DNA of 55,481 nt from Pseudomonadota bacterium (lineage in GTDB: Bacteria; Pseudomonadota; Gammaproteobacteria; Burkholderiales; Rhodocyclaceae), in NCBI GenBank assembly GCA_018241725.1, contig JAFEDI010000094.1:1-55481 (forward strand), read 5' to 3'. Position numbers and translations under genes: made by a program. Shown here piece after piece: positions 33,504 through 44,148 of the stretch. The notes below the pieces were generated by a model. That model had not been told where the DNA came from. It saw only the letters and a list, made by a program, of their open reading frames with translations, and made no database searches. Every line of letters starts with the position of its first letter. Positions within the stretch are counted from its first letter, which is position 1.

Positions 33504-36077
33504 TCAGTTGGCAGTGGCCTGCATCAGGCTGGTTGCCGGATTGCCGGCAAGAAACGGCAGTCTTTCAAATTCCTCCGCCGGGCAGGGCTTGCCCAGGTGG
33601 TAGCCCTGCAGGACATCCACTTCCAGCTGCATGAGCGTCGAGGCCGTGGCTTCGTCTTCGACGCCTTCTGCCACCGTGCGCAGGCCAAGGGCCCGGGCCA
33701 GGTTGACGATGGCCTGCAGGATACGCAGGCCGTCCGGCGTATGGACCCGCTGCACGAAGGAGATGTCGACCTTGAGTTCGCCGACCGGTAGTTCGTGCAA
33801 CTGGGACAGGGACGCGTAGCCGGTGCCGAAATCGTCGATGGACAGCGTGAAGCCGGCCTGCACCAGCTGGCGCAGGCGTTCCTCGGCACACTCCACTTCC
33901 ATCAGCGCCACCGATTCGGTGACCTCCAGGATCAGCGCAGAAGCCGGCAGGCCGTAGTGGCCCGCATCGGCCTGCAGGGTATCGACGAAATCCGGTGCGA
34001 ACAGCTGGCGCTTGGAGATGTTCAGGGACAATTGAAGATCGGGGCGCAGCCTATACCAGTGGGAGAACTGCTCAAGGGCCTGGCGGCGTACCAGTTGGCC
34101 GAGGTCGTGGATCAGGCCGAGGGTTTCCGCCATCGGGATGAAGGTGCCAGGTGAGATCCAGCCCAGGTCTGCGTCGTGCCAGCGGGCCAGCGCTTCGGCA
34201 CCGGTCAGCGGGCGCTTGCCGGTGGCGTCCGGCGTGGCGGCGAACTGGGGCTGGAACCAGCTGGTGATGCGTCCATCGCGGATCGCCTGGGCCAGCCTTG
34301 ACTGGATGTAGAGCTCCTTTTTGCCCAGCCCGCGGGCCGACATGTCGGAGAACAGCTGGAAGTTGTTGCGACCCTGGGATTTGGCGTAGAACATCGCCCG
34401 GTCGGCGTGGGCCAGTAGCGTGTCCACGCTGTCGCTGTCGTCCGGGAACAGGGATATGCCCATGCTGAAGGTGGCGTTGATGGGCTGGCCTTCCAGTTCA
34501 TAGGTTTGCTGCATCACGCTGACCAGCTTGCGCGCCACGTTGCGGGCGTCATCGGCACCAGCGAGGCCGGGCAGCAGGGCCACGAACTCGTCGCCGCCCC
34601 AGCGGGCGATGGTGTCCCCGTCGCGCAAGCTTTTCTCGAGCGTCTTGGCCATGCCCAGCAGCAGCGCATCGCCGGTCTTGTGGCCGTAGGCATCGTTGAT
34701 GTTCTTGAAGTGGTCGAGGTCGATGAAGCACACGGCAACCCGTGTGTTGGTGCGCCGCGCCAGCTGTACCGTCTTCTTGATGCGGTCTTCCAGCAGCACC
34801 CGGTTGGGCAGACCGGTGAGGGCGTCGTGCAAGGCCATGTGGGCGATGTGGCGCTCCTGCAGGTAGGTCTTGGTAATGTCGCGCAGCACGCCGCGGATGC
34901 CGATCAACTGGCCCTCGTCGTTGCGTTCGGCAACGAAGCGGTATTCGGTCCATTGTTCGTAGGCGGCTTCGGCCATGATGCGGAATCGGCCGTGGAACTC
35001 GTCCTTGCGGCCAATCTGCAGGTCGCCGAGGCATTTCAGGAAAGCACTGCGGTCGTCGGTGTGGATCGCCTCGGCCAGCGGTCCGCTGTCCGGTGCTTTG
35101 CCGGTCAGGTGCCACCAGCCGCTGTTGGCGCTGGCGATGCGGCCGTCGGGCTGCAGCTCGAGTACGGCCTCGTCGAGCATGTCCAGGGTACGGACGAAGG
35201 AGTGCTGCTCCGCCGCCCACAGCTTCTCCTTGGCAAGTGCCCGGTTGAGGGCCGCAAAGGGTTGATGCACGCTGTCCACGAACACGGCCCGATAGATGAA
35301 GCCGTAGGAGATGACCTTGTAGATGTGGCCGGCGAAATTGAAGATGTCGCTGACCGACGCATACAGGGTGAAGCACAACTCGGACAGGGCGGCGACCCCG
35401 GCGGCTGCGAACAGGTCGGCGGCATTGTGGGCGACGCCCCGGCGGGCCTGCCGGTAGAACAGCATGGCCACAAGTCCGTAGAGGACGATCAGCACGTACT
35501 CGCTGTCGATCTTCAGCTGTGTCAGGCCGCTTTCCTGAGAGAAGAGTATCGGCAAGCTGGCTGCATTGAACAGTTCCAGCCAATACACCGCGCCGACATA
35601 GCTGCATACCGCCACGAGCAAGCCGTAGCGGGAATGGCCGTGCAGCATGGGCTGCCATGCGCGGGTGGCGCTGATCAGCAGGCCGATGGCCACCAGGGCC
35701 CGTGCGGCCAGCCAGAAGACGATGGCTTTCTGGGAACTCGACGGGGTGATGAAATCCGGCATGCCGCGGTAGCCGAGCATGTGGCCGAAATCGAGCAGTG
35801 CAGTGCCCAGAAGTACGGTGCCGAGCAGGACAACATTGCCAGGCCGGGTGTGGGAATACGCATTCCAGGCAATCCCGAAGACCAGCATCGACATGATGAT
35901 CGATGCAGTTTCCATTGCCGAATGCAGTGGGAGGAAGCGAGCGAGTCCCAGGTCGAGGCCGCCGTCCTGCTGCCACAGCAGGAGATAGAGCAGTGTGAGC
36001 GCTCCCAGCCAGTAAAAGGCCCGGGTCAGATCCTGGGGACGGGATGGAAGAGCTTGGGGCGGATTCTCAATGTGCAT
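33504..36077 (-). CDS. MASE3-PAS-GGDEF-EAL cyclic-di-GMP signalling protein
   Basis: The 857-residue membrane protein makes or breaks cyclic-di-GMP. An N-terminal MASE3-type sensor with about seven membrane segments (about residues 15-250, including LLDFGHMLGYRGMPDFI) is followed by a PAS-like domain (about 285-410). The GGDEF domain has an intact RWGGDEF near residue 494 and the inhibitory RxxD site RDGD five residues before it. The EAL domain has TGAEALARW near residue 625, DDFGTGYASL, KVDISF and AEGVED. Both catalytic halves look active, so the balance probably depends on the sensor. I chose the ATG at 36077. A GTG at 36092 would add five residues. Confidence 0.93.
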   Translation of the reverse strand: MHIENPPQALPSRPQDLTRAFYWLGALTLLYLLLWQQDGGLDLGLARFLPLHSAMETASIIMSMLVFGIAWNAYSHTRPGNVVLLGTVLLGTALLDFGHMLGYRGMPDFITPSSSQKAIVFWLAARALVAIGLLISATRAWQPMLHGHSRYGLLVAVCSYVGAVYWLELFNAASLPILFSQESGLTQLKIDSEYVLIVLYGLVAMLFYRQARRGVAHNAADLFAAAGVAALSELCFTLYASVSDIFNFAGHIYKVISYGFIYRAVFVDSVHQPFAALNRALAKEKLWAAEQHSFVRTLDMLDEAVLELQPDGRIASANSGWWHLTGKAPDSGPLAEAIHTDDRSAFLKCLGDLQIGRKDEFHGRFRIMAEAAYEQWTEYRFVAERNDEGQLIGIRGVLRDITKTYLQERHIAHMALHDALTGLPNRVLLEDRIKKTVQLARRTNTRVAVCFIDLDHFKNINDAYGHKTGDALLLGMAKTLEKSLRDGDTIARWGGDEFVALLPGLAGADDARNVARKLVSVMQQTYELEGQPINATFSMGISLFPDDSDSVDTLLAHADRAMFYAKSQGRNNFQLFSDMSARGLGKKELYIQSRLAQAIRDGRITSWFQPQFAATPDATGKRPLTGAEALARWHDADLGWISPGTFIPMAETLGLIHDLGQLVRRQALEQFSHWYRLRPDLQLSLNISKRQLFAPDFVDTLQADAGHYGLPASALILEVTESVALMEVECAEERLRQLVQAGFTLSIDDFGTGYASLSQLHELPVGELKVDISFVQRVHTPDGLRILQAIVNLARALGLRTVAEGVEDEATASTLMQLEVDVLQGYHLGKPCPAEEFERLPFLAGNPATSLMQATAN

Positions 36078-36221
36078 CGGGACGCCAGGCACGCGGACAA
36101 GAGCTGAAAACGGGTATCAGGCGACACTAATATCACAAAGTGCTGACATGGCCGCGAAGTGCGCCGTCCGTGATGTGAAATATGACGTTATCTGCTTGAG
36201 AATATAGCGAAGGCAGGAAAT

Positions 36222-37004
36222 TCAATGCGGTTGGTGTGCTTCCGGCAGGCCGATTTCGCTGGCGGTCAGGGGGCCGATGAGGGTCTGTGCAAGCTTGTCG
36301 GGAATCCTGGTCTTGTCGTCGGCGAGCGGGATGCGCCCGGCCATGATCTCGGCGGCCGGTTGTGGGTAAAGCGGCTGCCGTTGGGGTTCCGCATAGCCAT
36401 CGGGAAAGCGCGGAGCCAGGCTGTGGAGATCGTACTTGTCGGTGGCGCCAAGGGTGTGCAGCAACTCGTGGGCGATGACTACCGCATTGCGCTGGCGCTC
36501 GCTGCGGCTGGCGAAGACCTTCACGACGCCGAGCTTGCCTTTTTCGAGGCCGACCGAATGGTCCAGCGACGGGGTCAGGGCCGGATCGTGGTAGAGCAGG
36601 AACAGGCGCACGTCGGGCCGCGGCCCGGGGGCGGCATCGTGCCGCCAGGCCCAGAAGCGCAACTGCAGGCTCCAGCCCATCATCGCCAGCGCGTTGCCGC
36701 CGGCCGGGAAGGGCGGCGGCTGGCTGTTCAGCGGTGGGGCCAGGTTGATCGCCAGGGGCCGTAGCAGTGAATGTCCGTGGCGCTGCAACTCATCCTCCAG
36801 CCAGTCGCCGATGACCGTGAAGTCTTCGGGCTTCAGGTCGGCCACGATGCGCCGGCTCGTATCGGAAGGATCGGCGGCGATCGGATAGACCGTCACATGC
36901 AGGGTGCTGTCCCACGCGGAGCTGCGGGCGCTGGATTTCCAGCTGCCGACGGCGACGGTGGCGAGGATGAACAGCAGGATGGCGATGCGGAGCTTGCGGA
37001 ACAT
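36222..37004 (-). CDS. Putative membrane-anchored zinc metalloprotease
   Basis: The 260-residue protein starts with a basic stretch and one hydrophobic segment (MFRKLRIAILLFILATVAVGS), a signal anchor or uncleaved signal peptide. The rest would be periplasmic. The motif AHELLHTLGATDKYD (about residues 175-189) is an HExxH-type zinc site, with a further histidine or aspartate available downstream. The rest matches no family I can name. A conserved-looking MAGRIPLADDKTRIPDKLAQTLIG lies near the end. The ATG at 37004 is chosen because the frame upstream runs into the fumarase gene and its terminator. The gene is 144 bases upstream of the GGDEF-EAL gene on the same strand. Confidence 0.72.
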   Translation of the reverse strand: MFRKLRIAILLFILATVAVGSWKSSARSSAWDSTLHVTVYPIAADPSDTSRRIVADLKPEDFTVIGDWLEDELQRHGHSLLRPLAINLAPPLNSQPPPFPAGGNALAMMGWSLQLRFWAWRHDAAPGPRPDVRLFLLYHDPALTPSLDHSVGLEKGKLGVVKVFASRSERQRNAVVIAHELLHTLGATDKYDLHSLAPRFPDGYAEPQRQPLYPQPAAEIMAGRIPLADDKTRIPDKLAQTLIGPLTASEIGLPEAHQPH

Positions 37005-37078
37005 GGGAATCGCTGGGGTACCGCGGGGGCGGTTTCCGGAAAGAGTCCGGATTATGCCAAAAGATTTTATGCGGACCG

Positions 37079-37106
37079 AAAAAAAGCCCGGCCAACGGGC
37101 CGGGCT
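37079..37106 (-). terminator. Rho-independent terminator of the fumarase gene
   Basis: On the minus strand AGCCCGGCC, a four-base loop and GGCCGGGCT are followed by seven T residues (plus-strand A run 37079-37085; stem 37085-37093 with 37098-37106). It begins 23 bases after the fumarase stop codon. This is a textbook intrinsic terminator. Confidence 0.9.
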
Positions 37107-37128
37107 CGGGGGCTGCGACAGGGCGTGA

Positions 37129-38664
37129 TCAGGCGACGGTGACCGGGATCTTGCCGATCTTGGCCTGCCATTCCTTCGGGCCGGTGTTGTGCACGCTGGT
37201 GCCGGAGGAGTCCACTGCCACGGTGACGGGCATGTCCTGCACGTCGAACTCGTAGATTGCTTCCATGCCAAGGTCGGCGAAGCCGACGACCTTGGCACTC
37301 TTGATGGCCTTGGCTACCAGGTAGGCGGCGCCGCCGACGGCCATCAGGTAGGCGGAGTTGTTGTCCTTGATCGCCTCGATGGCCACGGGGCCGCGCTCGG
37401 ACTTGCCGATCATGGAGATCAGGCCAGTCTTCTCGAGCATCATGCGGGTGAACTTGTCCATGCGGGTGGCGGTGGTCGGGCCGGCGGGGCCGACGACCTC
37501 GTCACGCACCGGGTCCACAGGGCCGACGTAGTAGATCACGCGGTTGGTGAAGTCGACGGGCAGCGACTCGCCCTTGGCCAGCATGTCGGCGATGCGCTTG
37601 TGGGCGGCGTCGCGGCCGGTCAGCATCTTGCCGTTGAGCAGCAGCTTCTGGCCCGGCTTCCAGGCGGCGACTTCTTCCTTGGTCAGGGTGTCGAGATTGA
37701 CGCGGGTGGCCGACTTGAGGTCCGGCGTCCAGGTGACGGCGGGCCAGTCTTCCAGCTTCGGCGGCTCGATCTTGGCCGGACCGGAGCCATCCAGGTGGAA
37801 GTGGCAGTGGCGGGTGGCGGCGCAGTTGGGCACCAGCGCGACCGGCAGGTTGGCGGCGTGGCAGGGGTAGTCCAGCACCTTCACGTCGAGCACGGTGGTC
37901 AGGCCGCCGAGGCCCTGGGCGCCGACGCCCAGCGCATTGACCTTCTCGTACAGCTCCAGGCGCAGCTCTTCGGCACGGGTGAGGGCGGCGCCGGAGGCCG
38001 CCTTTTCCTTCAGCTCATGGATATTCACCGGCGCCATGATGGATTCCTTGGCGAGCAGCATGGCCTTCTCGGGCGTGCCGCCGATGCCGATGCCGATGAT
38101 GCCCGGCGGACACCAGCCGGCGCCCATCTCGGGGATCTTGTGGAGGACCCAGTCCACCAGGTCGTCGGACGGGTTGAGCATCGCGAACTTGGACTTGGCT
38201 TCGGAGCCGCCGCCCTTGGCCGCGCAGATCACTTCCACGTGGTGGCCTTCGACGATCTCGAAGTGCACCACGGCCGGGGTGTTGTCCTTGGTGTTCTTGC
38301 GGGCGCCGGCGGGGTCGGACAGCACGGAGGCGCGCAGGGGGTTTTCCGGGTTGCTGTAGGCGCGGCGCACGCCTTCGTTGATCATCTCCTGGATGCTCAT
38401 CGTGGCGTCCGGCCAGCTGACCTGCATGCCGACCTTGATGAACACCATGCCGATGCCGGTGTCCTGGCAGATCGGGCGGTGGCCTTCGGCGGCCATGCGG
38501 GAGTTGGTCAGGATCTGGGCGATGGCGTCCTTGGCGGCGGCGGATTCCTCGCGCTCGTAGGCTTCACCCAGGGCCTTGATGTAGTCCAGCGGGTGGTAGT
38601 AGCTGATGTACTGGAAGGCGTCCGCGACGGACTGGATCAGGTCTTCCTGTTTGATGGCGGTCAT
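37129..38664 (-). CDS. fumA: Fumarate hydratase, class I (iron-sulfur type)
   Basis: The 511-residue enzyme interconverts fumarate and malate in the citric acid cycle. It is of the oxygen-sensitive [4Fe-4S] class I family, with candidate cluster cysteines in RPICQDTGIG, PNCAATRHCHFHLDG and further along. The N-terminal alpha region and C-terminal beta region are fused, as in FumA/FumB. The C-terminal part shows GPAGPTTATRMDKF and GKSERGP. The gene is 27 bases downstream of the yqhA-like gene on the same strand, so they may share a transcript. Confidence 0.95.
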   Translation of the reverse strand: MTAIKQEDLIQSVADAFQYISYYHPLDYIKALGEAYEREESAAAKDAIAQILTNSRMAAEGHRPICQDTGIGMVFIKVGMQVSWPDATMSIQEMINEGVRRAYSNPENPLRASVLSDPAGARKNTKDNTPAVVHFEIVEGHHVEVICAAKGGGSEAKSKFAMLNPSDDLVDWVLHKIPEMGAGWCPPGIIGIGIGGTPEKAMLLAKESIMAPVNIHELKEKAASGAALTRAEELRLELYEKVNALGVGAQGLGGLTTVLDVKVLDYPCHAANLPVALVPNCAATRHCHFHLDGSGPAKIEPPKLEDWPAVTWTPDLKSATRVNLDTLTKEEVAAWKPGQKLLLNGKMLTGRDAAHKRIADMLAKGESLPVDFTNRVIYYVGPVDPVRDEVVGPAGPTTATRMDKFTRMMLEKTGLISMIGKSERGPVAIEAIKDNNSAYLMAVGGAAYLVAKAIKSAKVVGFADLGMEAIYEFDVQDMPVTVAVDSSGTSVHNTGPKEWQAKIGKIPVTVA

Positions 38665-38691
38665 GGGTGAGGCTCCCTCTACGTGATGTCT

Positions 38692-39222
38692 TTAGTGTTT
38701 GGACAGCAGGACGGTCTGGTTCATGATCTTGTCGACCATCGCCATCGCGAGGGCCGAGAACAGGAACACGACATGGATGATCACCTGCCACTGGATCGTG
38801 TGCTCGGGCAGGTTGCCGGCGTTGATGAAGGTCTTCAGCAGGTGGATCGACGAGATGCCGATGATGGCTGTGGACAGCTTGATCTTCAGCACGCCGGCGT
38901 TCACGTGGGACAGCCATTCCGGCTGGTCCGGATGGTTGTCCAGGTCGAGGCGCGACACGAAGGTCTCGTAGCCGCCGATGATGACCATGATCAGCAGGTT
39001 GGCGATCATCACCACGTCGATCAGGCCGAGGACCACCAGCATGGTCTCGGTTTCGCTGATGTGGCCACCGGCCTCGAAGACCGAGCTCACCAGGTGGAAG
39101 AGTTCGGCCATGAACAGGTAGACATAGATGCCCTGGGCGACGACCAGGCCGAGATAGAGCGGGGCCTGGAGCCAGCGGCTCCAGAAGATGAAGCGTTCGA
39201 GTTGTTGAGGACCGTTGCTCAT
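38692..39222 (-). CDS. yqhA: YqhA family (UPF0114) membrane protein
   Basis: The 176-residue inner-membrane protein has four hydrophobic segments and the family signatures [70 protein letters not shown] and [12 protein letters not shown]. Its function is not known. I chose the ATG at 39222, because the longer upstream frame adds residues without similarity. It is transcribed divergently from purB across a 104-base gap. Confidence 0.9.
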   Translation of the reverse strand: MSNGPQQLERFIFWSRWLQAPLYLGLVVAQGIYVYLFMAELFHLVSSVFEAGGHISETETMLVVLGLIDVVMIANLLIMVIIGGYETFVSRLDLDNHPDQPEWLSHVNAGVLKIKLSTAIIGISSIHLLKTFINAGNLPEHTIQWQVIIHVVFLFSALAMAMVDKIMNQTVLLSKH

Positions 39223-39287
39223 GATGATGGGCTGCAATTCGGGAACCCCGGATTTTATCATCGGCGAACGGCTCTCCAAGACGCTAA

Positions 39288-40694
<1,407 letters not shown>

Positions 40695-40704
40695 GGACAC
40701 GGAC

Positions 40705-41022
40705 ATGGCTTTTGCCGACAAGCTGAAGACCCTGCCGGGTGTGTCCCACCTCGCCGCAATGCAGTTGATCGACGCCGCCGATGTGGTGGTCGCCACCATT
40801 GAGAACAAGCCCGGCCAGGCCGGCTCGCTGGCGGTGTACAACCACCTGGCGCAGATCCACGGCGCGATCACCCCCGAAGCGGCGACCCAGGGCATCGCGA
40901 TCTACGAGGAGCACAGCGAGGATGCGCGCCTGAATCCGGGCAAGCATCCCAACATCGATCGCCTGATCGGCCTCGTCGAGCGCGGTGAAACCCTGCGCGT
41001 GAAGCACGTCTTCGCGACCTGA
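40705..41022 (+). CDS. DUF2322 family protein
   Basis: The 105-residue protein resembles the DUF2322 family of small soluble proteins, with KPGQAGSLAVYNHLAQIHGAITPEAATQGIAIYEEHSEDARLNPGKHPNIDRLI as the conserved part. No function is known. It lies 10 bases after purB and before a strong terminator, so both are probably on one mRNA. The family name is from memory of its pattern and is less certain than the gene call. Confidence 0.78.
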   Translation: MAFADKLKTLPGVSHLAAMQLIDAADVVVATIENKPGQAGSLAVYNHLAQIHGAITPEAATQGIAIYEEHSEDARLNPGKHPNIDRLIGLVERGETLRVKHVFAT

Positions 41023-41072
41023 GCGACGGTGTTGTGCGGGGCGTCCTCGAGCGCCCCGTCGGCAGTCCCCAA

Positions 41073-41108
41073 AAAGCAAAACCCCCGGCCAACCGGGGGT
41101 TTTGCTTT
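41073..41108. terminator. Two-way intrinsic terminator between purB-DUF2322 and cysN
   Basis: A 16-base left arm (41073-41088, AAAGCAAAACCCCCGG), a CCAA loop and a perfectly complementary right arm (41093-41108) form a strong hairpin. Its A-rich and T-rich ends serve both directions. The genes on either side converge here. Confidence 0.93.
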
Positions 41109-41153
41109 ATAGCGTTCCCGGCCTGAGCCGGGAATGACTGTCTACGCGTCGGC

Positions 41154-42437
41154 TCAGGCGTTCAGGCTGGTGATCATGCCCGCGCCCACCGTGTTGTTGG
41201 TGGACTCGTCGATCAGGATGAAGGCGCCGGTGGCACGGGAGTCGGTGTAGTTGTCGGCGAAGATCGGCTGGGCCAGCTTGAGGGTCAGGCGGGCGATGTC
41301 GTTCATGGCCAGCGTGGTCGTCGCTTCCTTCTCCAGCGTGTTGATGTCCAGGCGGTGGGTGATGCTCGCCACCTTGGCCTTCACCTCGCGGGTGGTGTGG
41401 CGCAGCCAGTAGGTGCGCGCCGGCGACAGCGGGGTTTCCGACAGCCAGCACACGATGGCCTCGGCCTGCTTGGTCTGGGCCGGCACTTCCTCGCTGCTGA
41501 CGATCATGTCACCGCGGGAGATGTCGATCTCGTCTTCCAGCAGCAGGGTCACGGACTGCTCGTGGATCGCCTTGGGCAGGGACTCGCCGTACAGCTGGAT
41601 GTCCTTGACCTTGGTGGTCAGGCCGTTGGGCAGAACGGTGACGCTGTCGCCAACCTTGATCTCGCCGGACTCGACGCGGCCCATGAAGCCGCGGTAGTCG
41701 TGCAGCTCGGGGTTGTCCGAGGCCTGCGGGCGGCACACGTACTGGACCGGGAAGCGGAAGCTCTCGGCCTGTTCGGTGTGGGCGGCCGGGGCGGCTTCGA
41801 GGATGTCGATCATCGTCGGGCCGTCGTACCAGCCGAGGCGTTCGCCGCGGTCCACGATCATGTCGCCGTTGAGGGCCGACAGCGGGATGAAGCGCACGTC
41901 GGTGAGGCCGATCTGGTCGGCGAAGGCCTTGTATTCGGCAACGATCCGGTCGTAGGTGGCCTGGTCGTAATCGACGAGGTCCATCTTGTTGACGGCCACC
42001 ACCACGTGGGGAATGCCCACCAGCTTGGTCAGGTAGCTGTGGCGGCGGGTCTGGGTCAGCACGCCCTTGCGCGCGTCGATCAGGATGATCGCCAGGTTCG
42101 CGGTGGAGGCGGCAGTCACCATGTTGCGGGTGTACTGCTCGTGGCCCGGCGCGTCGGCGATGATGTACTTGCGGGTACCGGTCGAGAAGTAGCGGTAGGC
42201 CACGTCGATGGTGATGCCCTGTTCGCGCTCGGCCTGCAGGCCGTCGGTGAGCAGGGACAGGTCGACGGCGGTCATGCCACGCTTGCTGGAGGTGCGCTCG
42301 ATGGCGGTGAGGGTGTCGGCCAGGATGGCCTTGGTGTCGAACAGCAGACGGCCGATCAGGGTGCTCTTGCCGTCATCGACCGAGCCACAGGTCAGGAAGC
42401 GCAGCAGGCCGCGGTCTTCAACGTGTTGGGCGCTCAT
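41154..42437 (-). CDS. cysN: CysN, sulfate adenylyltransferase GTPase subunit
   Basis: The 427-residue protein is the GTP-driven partner of CysD in ATP sulfurylase, activating sulfate to APS. GTPase motifs are G1 GSVDDGKST, G3 DAPGHEQYTRNM and G4 NKMDLVDYD, followed by two beta-barrel domains. There is no fused CysC (APS kinase) domain at the C terminus. Its start directly abuts the cysD stop, and it is the last gene of the sulfur operon. Confidence 0.96.
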   Translation of the reverse strand: MSAQHVEDRGLLRFLTCGSVDDGKSTLIGRLLFDTKAILADTLTAIERTSSKRGMTAVDLSLLTDGLQAEREQGITIDVAYRYFSTGTRKYIIADAPGHEQYTRNMVTAASTANLAIILIDARKGVLTQTRRHSYLTKLVGIPHVVVAVNKMDLVDYDQATYDRIVAEYKAFADQIGLTDVRFIPLSALNGDMIVDRGERLGWYDGPTMIDILEAAPAAHTEQAESFRFPVQYVCRPQASDNPELHDYRGFMGRVESGEIKVGDSVTVLPNGLTTKVKDIQLYGESLPKAIHEQSVTLLLEDEIDISRGDMIVSSEEVPAQTKQAEAIVCWLSETPLSPARTYWLRHTTREVKAKVASITHRLDINTLEKEATTTLAMNDIARLTLKLAQPIFADNYTDSRATGAFILIDESTNNTVGAGMITSLNA

Positions 42438-43373
42438 TTAGAAGTAACCCTCTTTCTTGCGTTGTTCCATGGAGGCTTCGCTGGTCTGGTCGTCCAGACG
42501 GGTCGCGCCGCGCTCGGTGATCGTGGTGGTGGCGGTTTCGAGCACGATCTTCTCGACGTTGTCGGCGTCGGACTCCACCGGGGCCGTGCAGGAGATGTCG
42601 CCGACGGTGCGGAAGCGCACCTGCAGGTCGATGATTTCTTCGCCGGCCTTCGGCAGGTTGGTCAGCTCGCCGTTCATCAGCGGCACGTTGACCGGCACGA
42701 TGGCGCCGGAGCGCATCACCACCGGGCGGGTGTGGGCGAAGTAGATGCTGGGCAGCTCGAGCTTCTCGCGCTCGATGTACTGCCACACGTCCATCTCGGT
42801 CCAGTTGGAGATCGGGAAGGCGCGGATGTTCTCGCCCTTGTGGCTGCGCGCGTTGTAGAGGTTCCACAGCTCGGGGCGCTGGTTCTTCGGGTCCCATTGG
42901 CCGAACTCGTCGCGGAAGCTCATGATCCGCTCCTTGGCGCGGGCCTTTTCCTCGTCCCGGCGGGCACCGCCGATACAGGCGTCGAAGCCGAATTCCTCGA
43001 TGGCCTCCAGCAGCGTCACGGACTGGTGCTTGTTGCGCGATTCGTTCTCGTTCTTGAGGACGACGGTGCCGCGCTTCATGGAGTCTTCGACGGAGCGCAC
43101 GATCAGGCGCTCGCCCAGCTCGGCGGCGCGCTTGTCGCGGAATGCGACCACTTCCTTGTAGTTGTGGCCGGTGTCGATGTGCATCAGCGGGAAGGGGAAC
43201 TTGCCGGGGCGGAAGGCCTTTTCGGCCAGGCGCAGCATGCAGATGGAGTCCTTGCCGCCGGAGAACAGCAGCACGGGGTTGCTGCACTGGCCGGCCACTT
43301 CACGCATGATGTGGATGGCTTCGGATTCGAGCCAGTCCAGGTGGCTCAGGGTCTGTTTGGTGAGCGTCGACAT
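42438..43373 (-). CDS. cysD: CysD, sulfate adenylyltransferase catalytic subunit
   Basis: The 311-residue subunit forms APS from ATP and sulfate. It has the PP-loop motif LFSGGKDSICMLRLAEKAF near residue 36 and the family stretches PLMHIDTGHNYKEVVAFRDK and AFPISNWTEMDVWQYIERE. It belongs to the PAPS reductase-like ATP pyrophosphatase fold but lacks the cysteine clusters of CysH. It lies between cysH and cysN on the same strand. Confidence 0.96.
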   Translation of the reverse strand: MSTLTKQTLSHLDWLESEAIHIMREVAGQCSNPVLLFSGGKDSICMLRLAEKAFRPGKFPFPLMHIDTGHNYKEVVAFRDKRAAELGERLIVRSVEDSMKRGTVVLKNENESRNKHQSVTLLEAIEEFGFDACIGGARRDEEKARAKERIMSFRDEFGQWDPKNQRPELWNLYNARSHKGENIRAFPISNWTEMDVWQYIEREKLELPSIYFAHTRPVVMRSGAIVPVNVPLMNGELTNLPKAGEEIIDLQVRFRTVGDISCTAPVESDADNVEKIVLETATTTITERGATRLDDQTSEASMEQRKKEGYF

Positions 43374-43406
43374 TGCTTTACTCGTTTTATGGTTCCTGGG
43401 TGCCCG

Positions 43407-44132
43407 TCACTTCTTGACGTGCAGGCCGCATTCCTTGGTTTCCGGATTTTCCCACCACCAGCGGCCGGCGCGGACATCCTCGCCGATCGACACCGGGCGG
43501 GTGCACGGGGCGCAGCCGATGCTCGGGTAGAACTTGTCGTGCAGCGCGTTGTACGGAACCTTGTTGAGGCGGATGTAGGCCCACACTTCCTTCTCGGTCC
43601 AGTCGGAGAGCGGGTTGAACTTGACCAGGCCGTTGCCCTCGTCGAACTGGCGCTTGGGCAGGTCGGTGCGGGTGGTGGACTGCTGGGCGCGCAGGCCGGT
43701 GATCCAGGCCTGCTTGCCGGCCAGCGCACGGCCCAGCGGTTCGACCTTGCGGGCGTGGCAGCAGGCCTTGCGCAGCTCGACGCTGTCGTAGAAGGCGTTG
43801 ATGCCGTTTTCCCGCGTGAAGGTCTCGATCGCCTCGTGGTTCGGGTAGTAGAACTTCAGCTTGAGGCCGTAGCGCTTCTGCACCTCGGCCATCAGGTCGT
43901 AGGTTTCCAGCGGCAGGCGGCCGGTGTCCAGCGAGAAGATCTCGATCGGCAGCTGGCTGGTGGCGATCACGTCGGTGAGCACCATGTCCTCGGCGCCGAG
44001 GCTGTTGGCCATCGTGATGGCCGGCAGTTCGGCGGCCCAGGCGGCCAGGTCGGCCTTGAGCTGGGTGACCTTGGCTTCCAGGCTGGCGAGCAGCGCCGGA
44101 TCGTCGAGCTTGGGGTTCTGGTTCGGATGCAT
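43407..44132 (-). CDS. cysH: CysH, adenylylsulfate (APS) reductase type
   Basis: The 241-residue enzyme reduces activated sulfate to sulfite with thioredoxin. Two cysteine pairs (KACCHARKVEPL and IGCAPCTRPV) are those that hold a [4Fe-4S] cluster in APS-specific reductases. The C-terminal catalytic cysteine is present in KECGLHVKK. Enterobacterial PAPS reductases lack these pairs. Together with the absence of cysC nearby, this indicates direct reduction of APS. A 33-base gap separates it from cysD. Confidence 0.95.
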   Translation of the reverse strand: MHPNQNPKLDDPALLASLEAKVTQLKADLAAWAAELPAITMANSLGAEDMVLTDVIATSQLPIEIFSLDTGRLPLETYDLMAEVQKRYGLKLKFYYPNHEAIETFTRENGINAFYDSVELRKACCHARKVEPLGRALAGKQAWITGLRAQQSTTRTDLPKRQFDEGNGLVKFNPLSDWTEKEVWAYIRLNKVPYNALHDKFYPSIGCAPCTRPVSIGEDVRAGRWWWENPETKECGLHVKK

Positions 44133-44148
44133 GGAGGACTCTCCTCGC

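Noticed and set aside
34506-36107. A 533-codon plus-strand open frame over the GGDEF-EAL gene
   Set aside because: It is antisense to a protein with intact GGDEF and EAL motifs and has no recognisable domain itself.
37005-37298. N-terminal extension of the metalloprotease frame up to 37298
   Set aside because: The extension runs through a strong terminator and into the fumarase gene. Its residues are low-complexity Ser/Pro/Arg, and the MFRKL start gives a proper membrane anchor.
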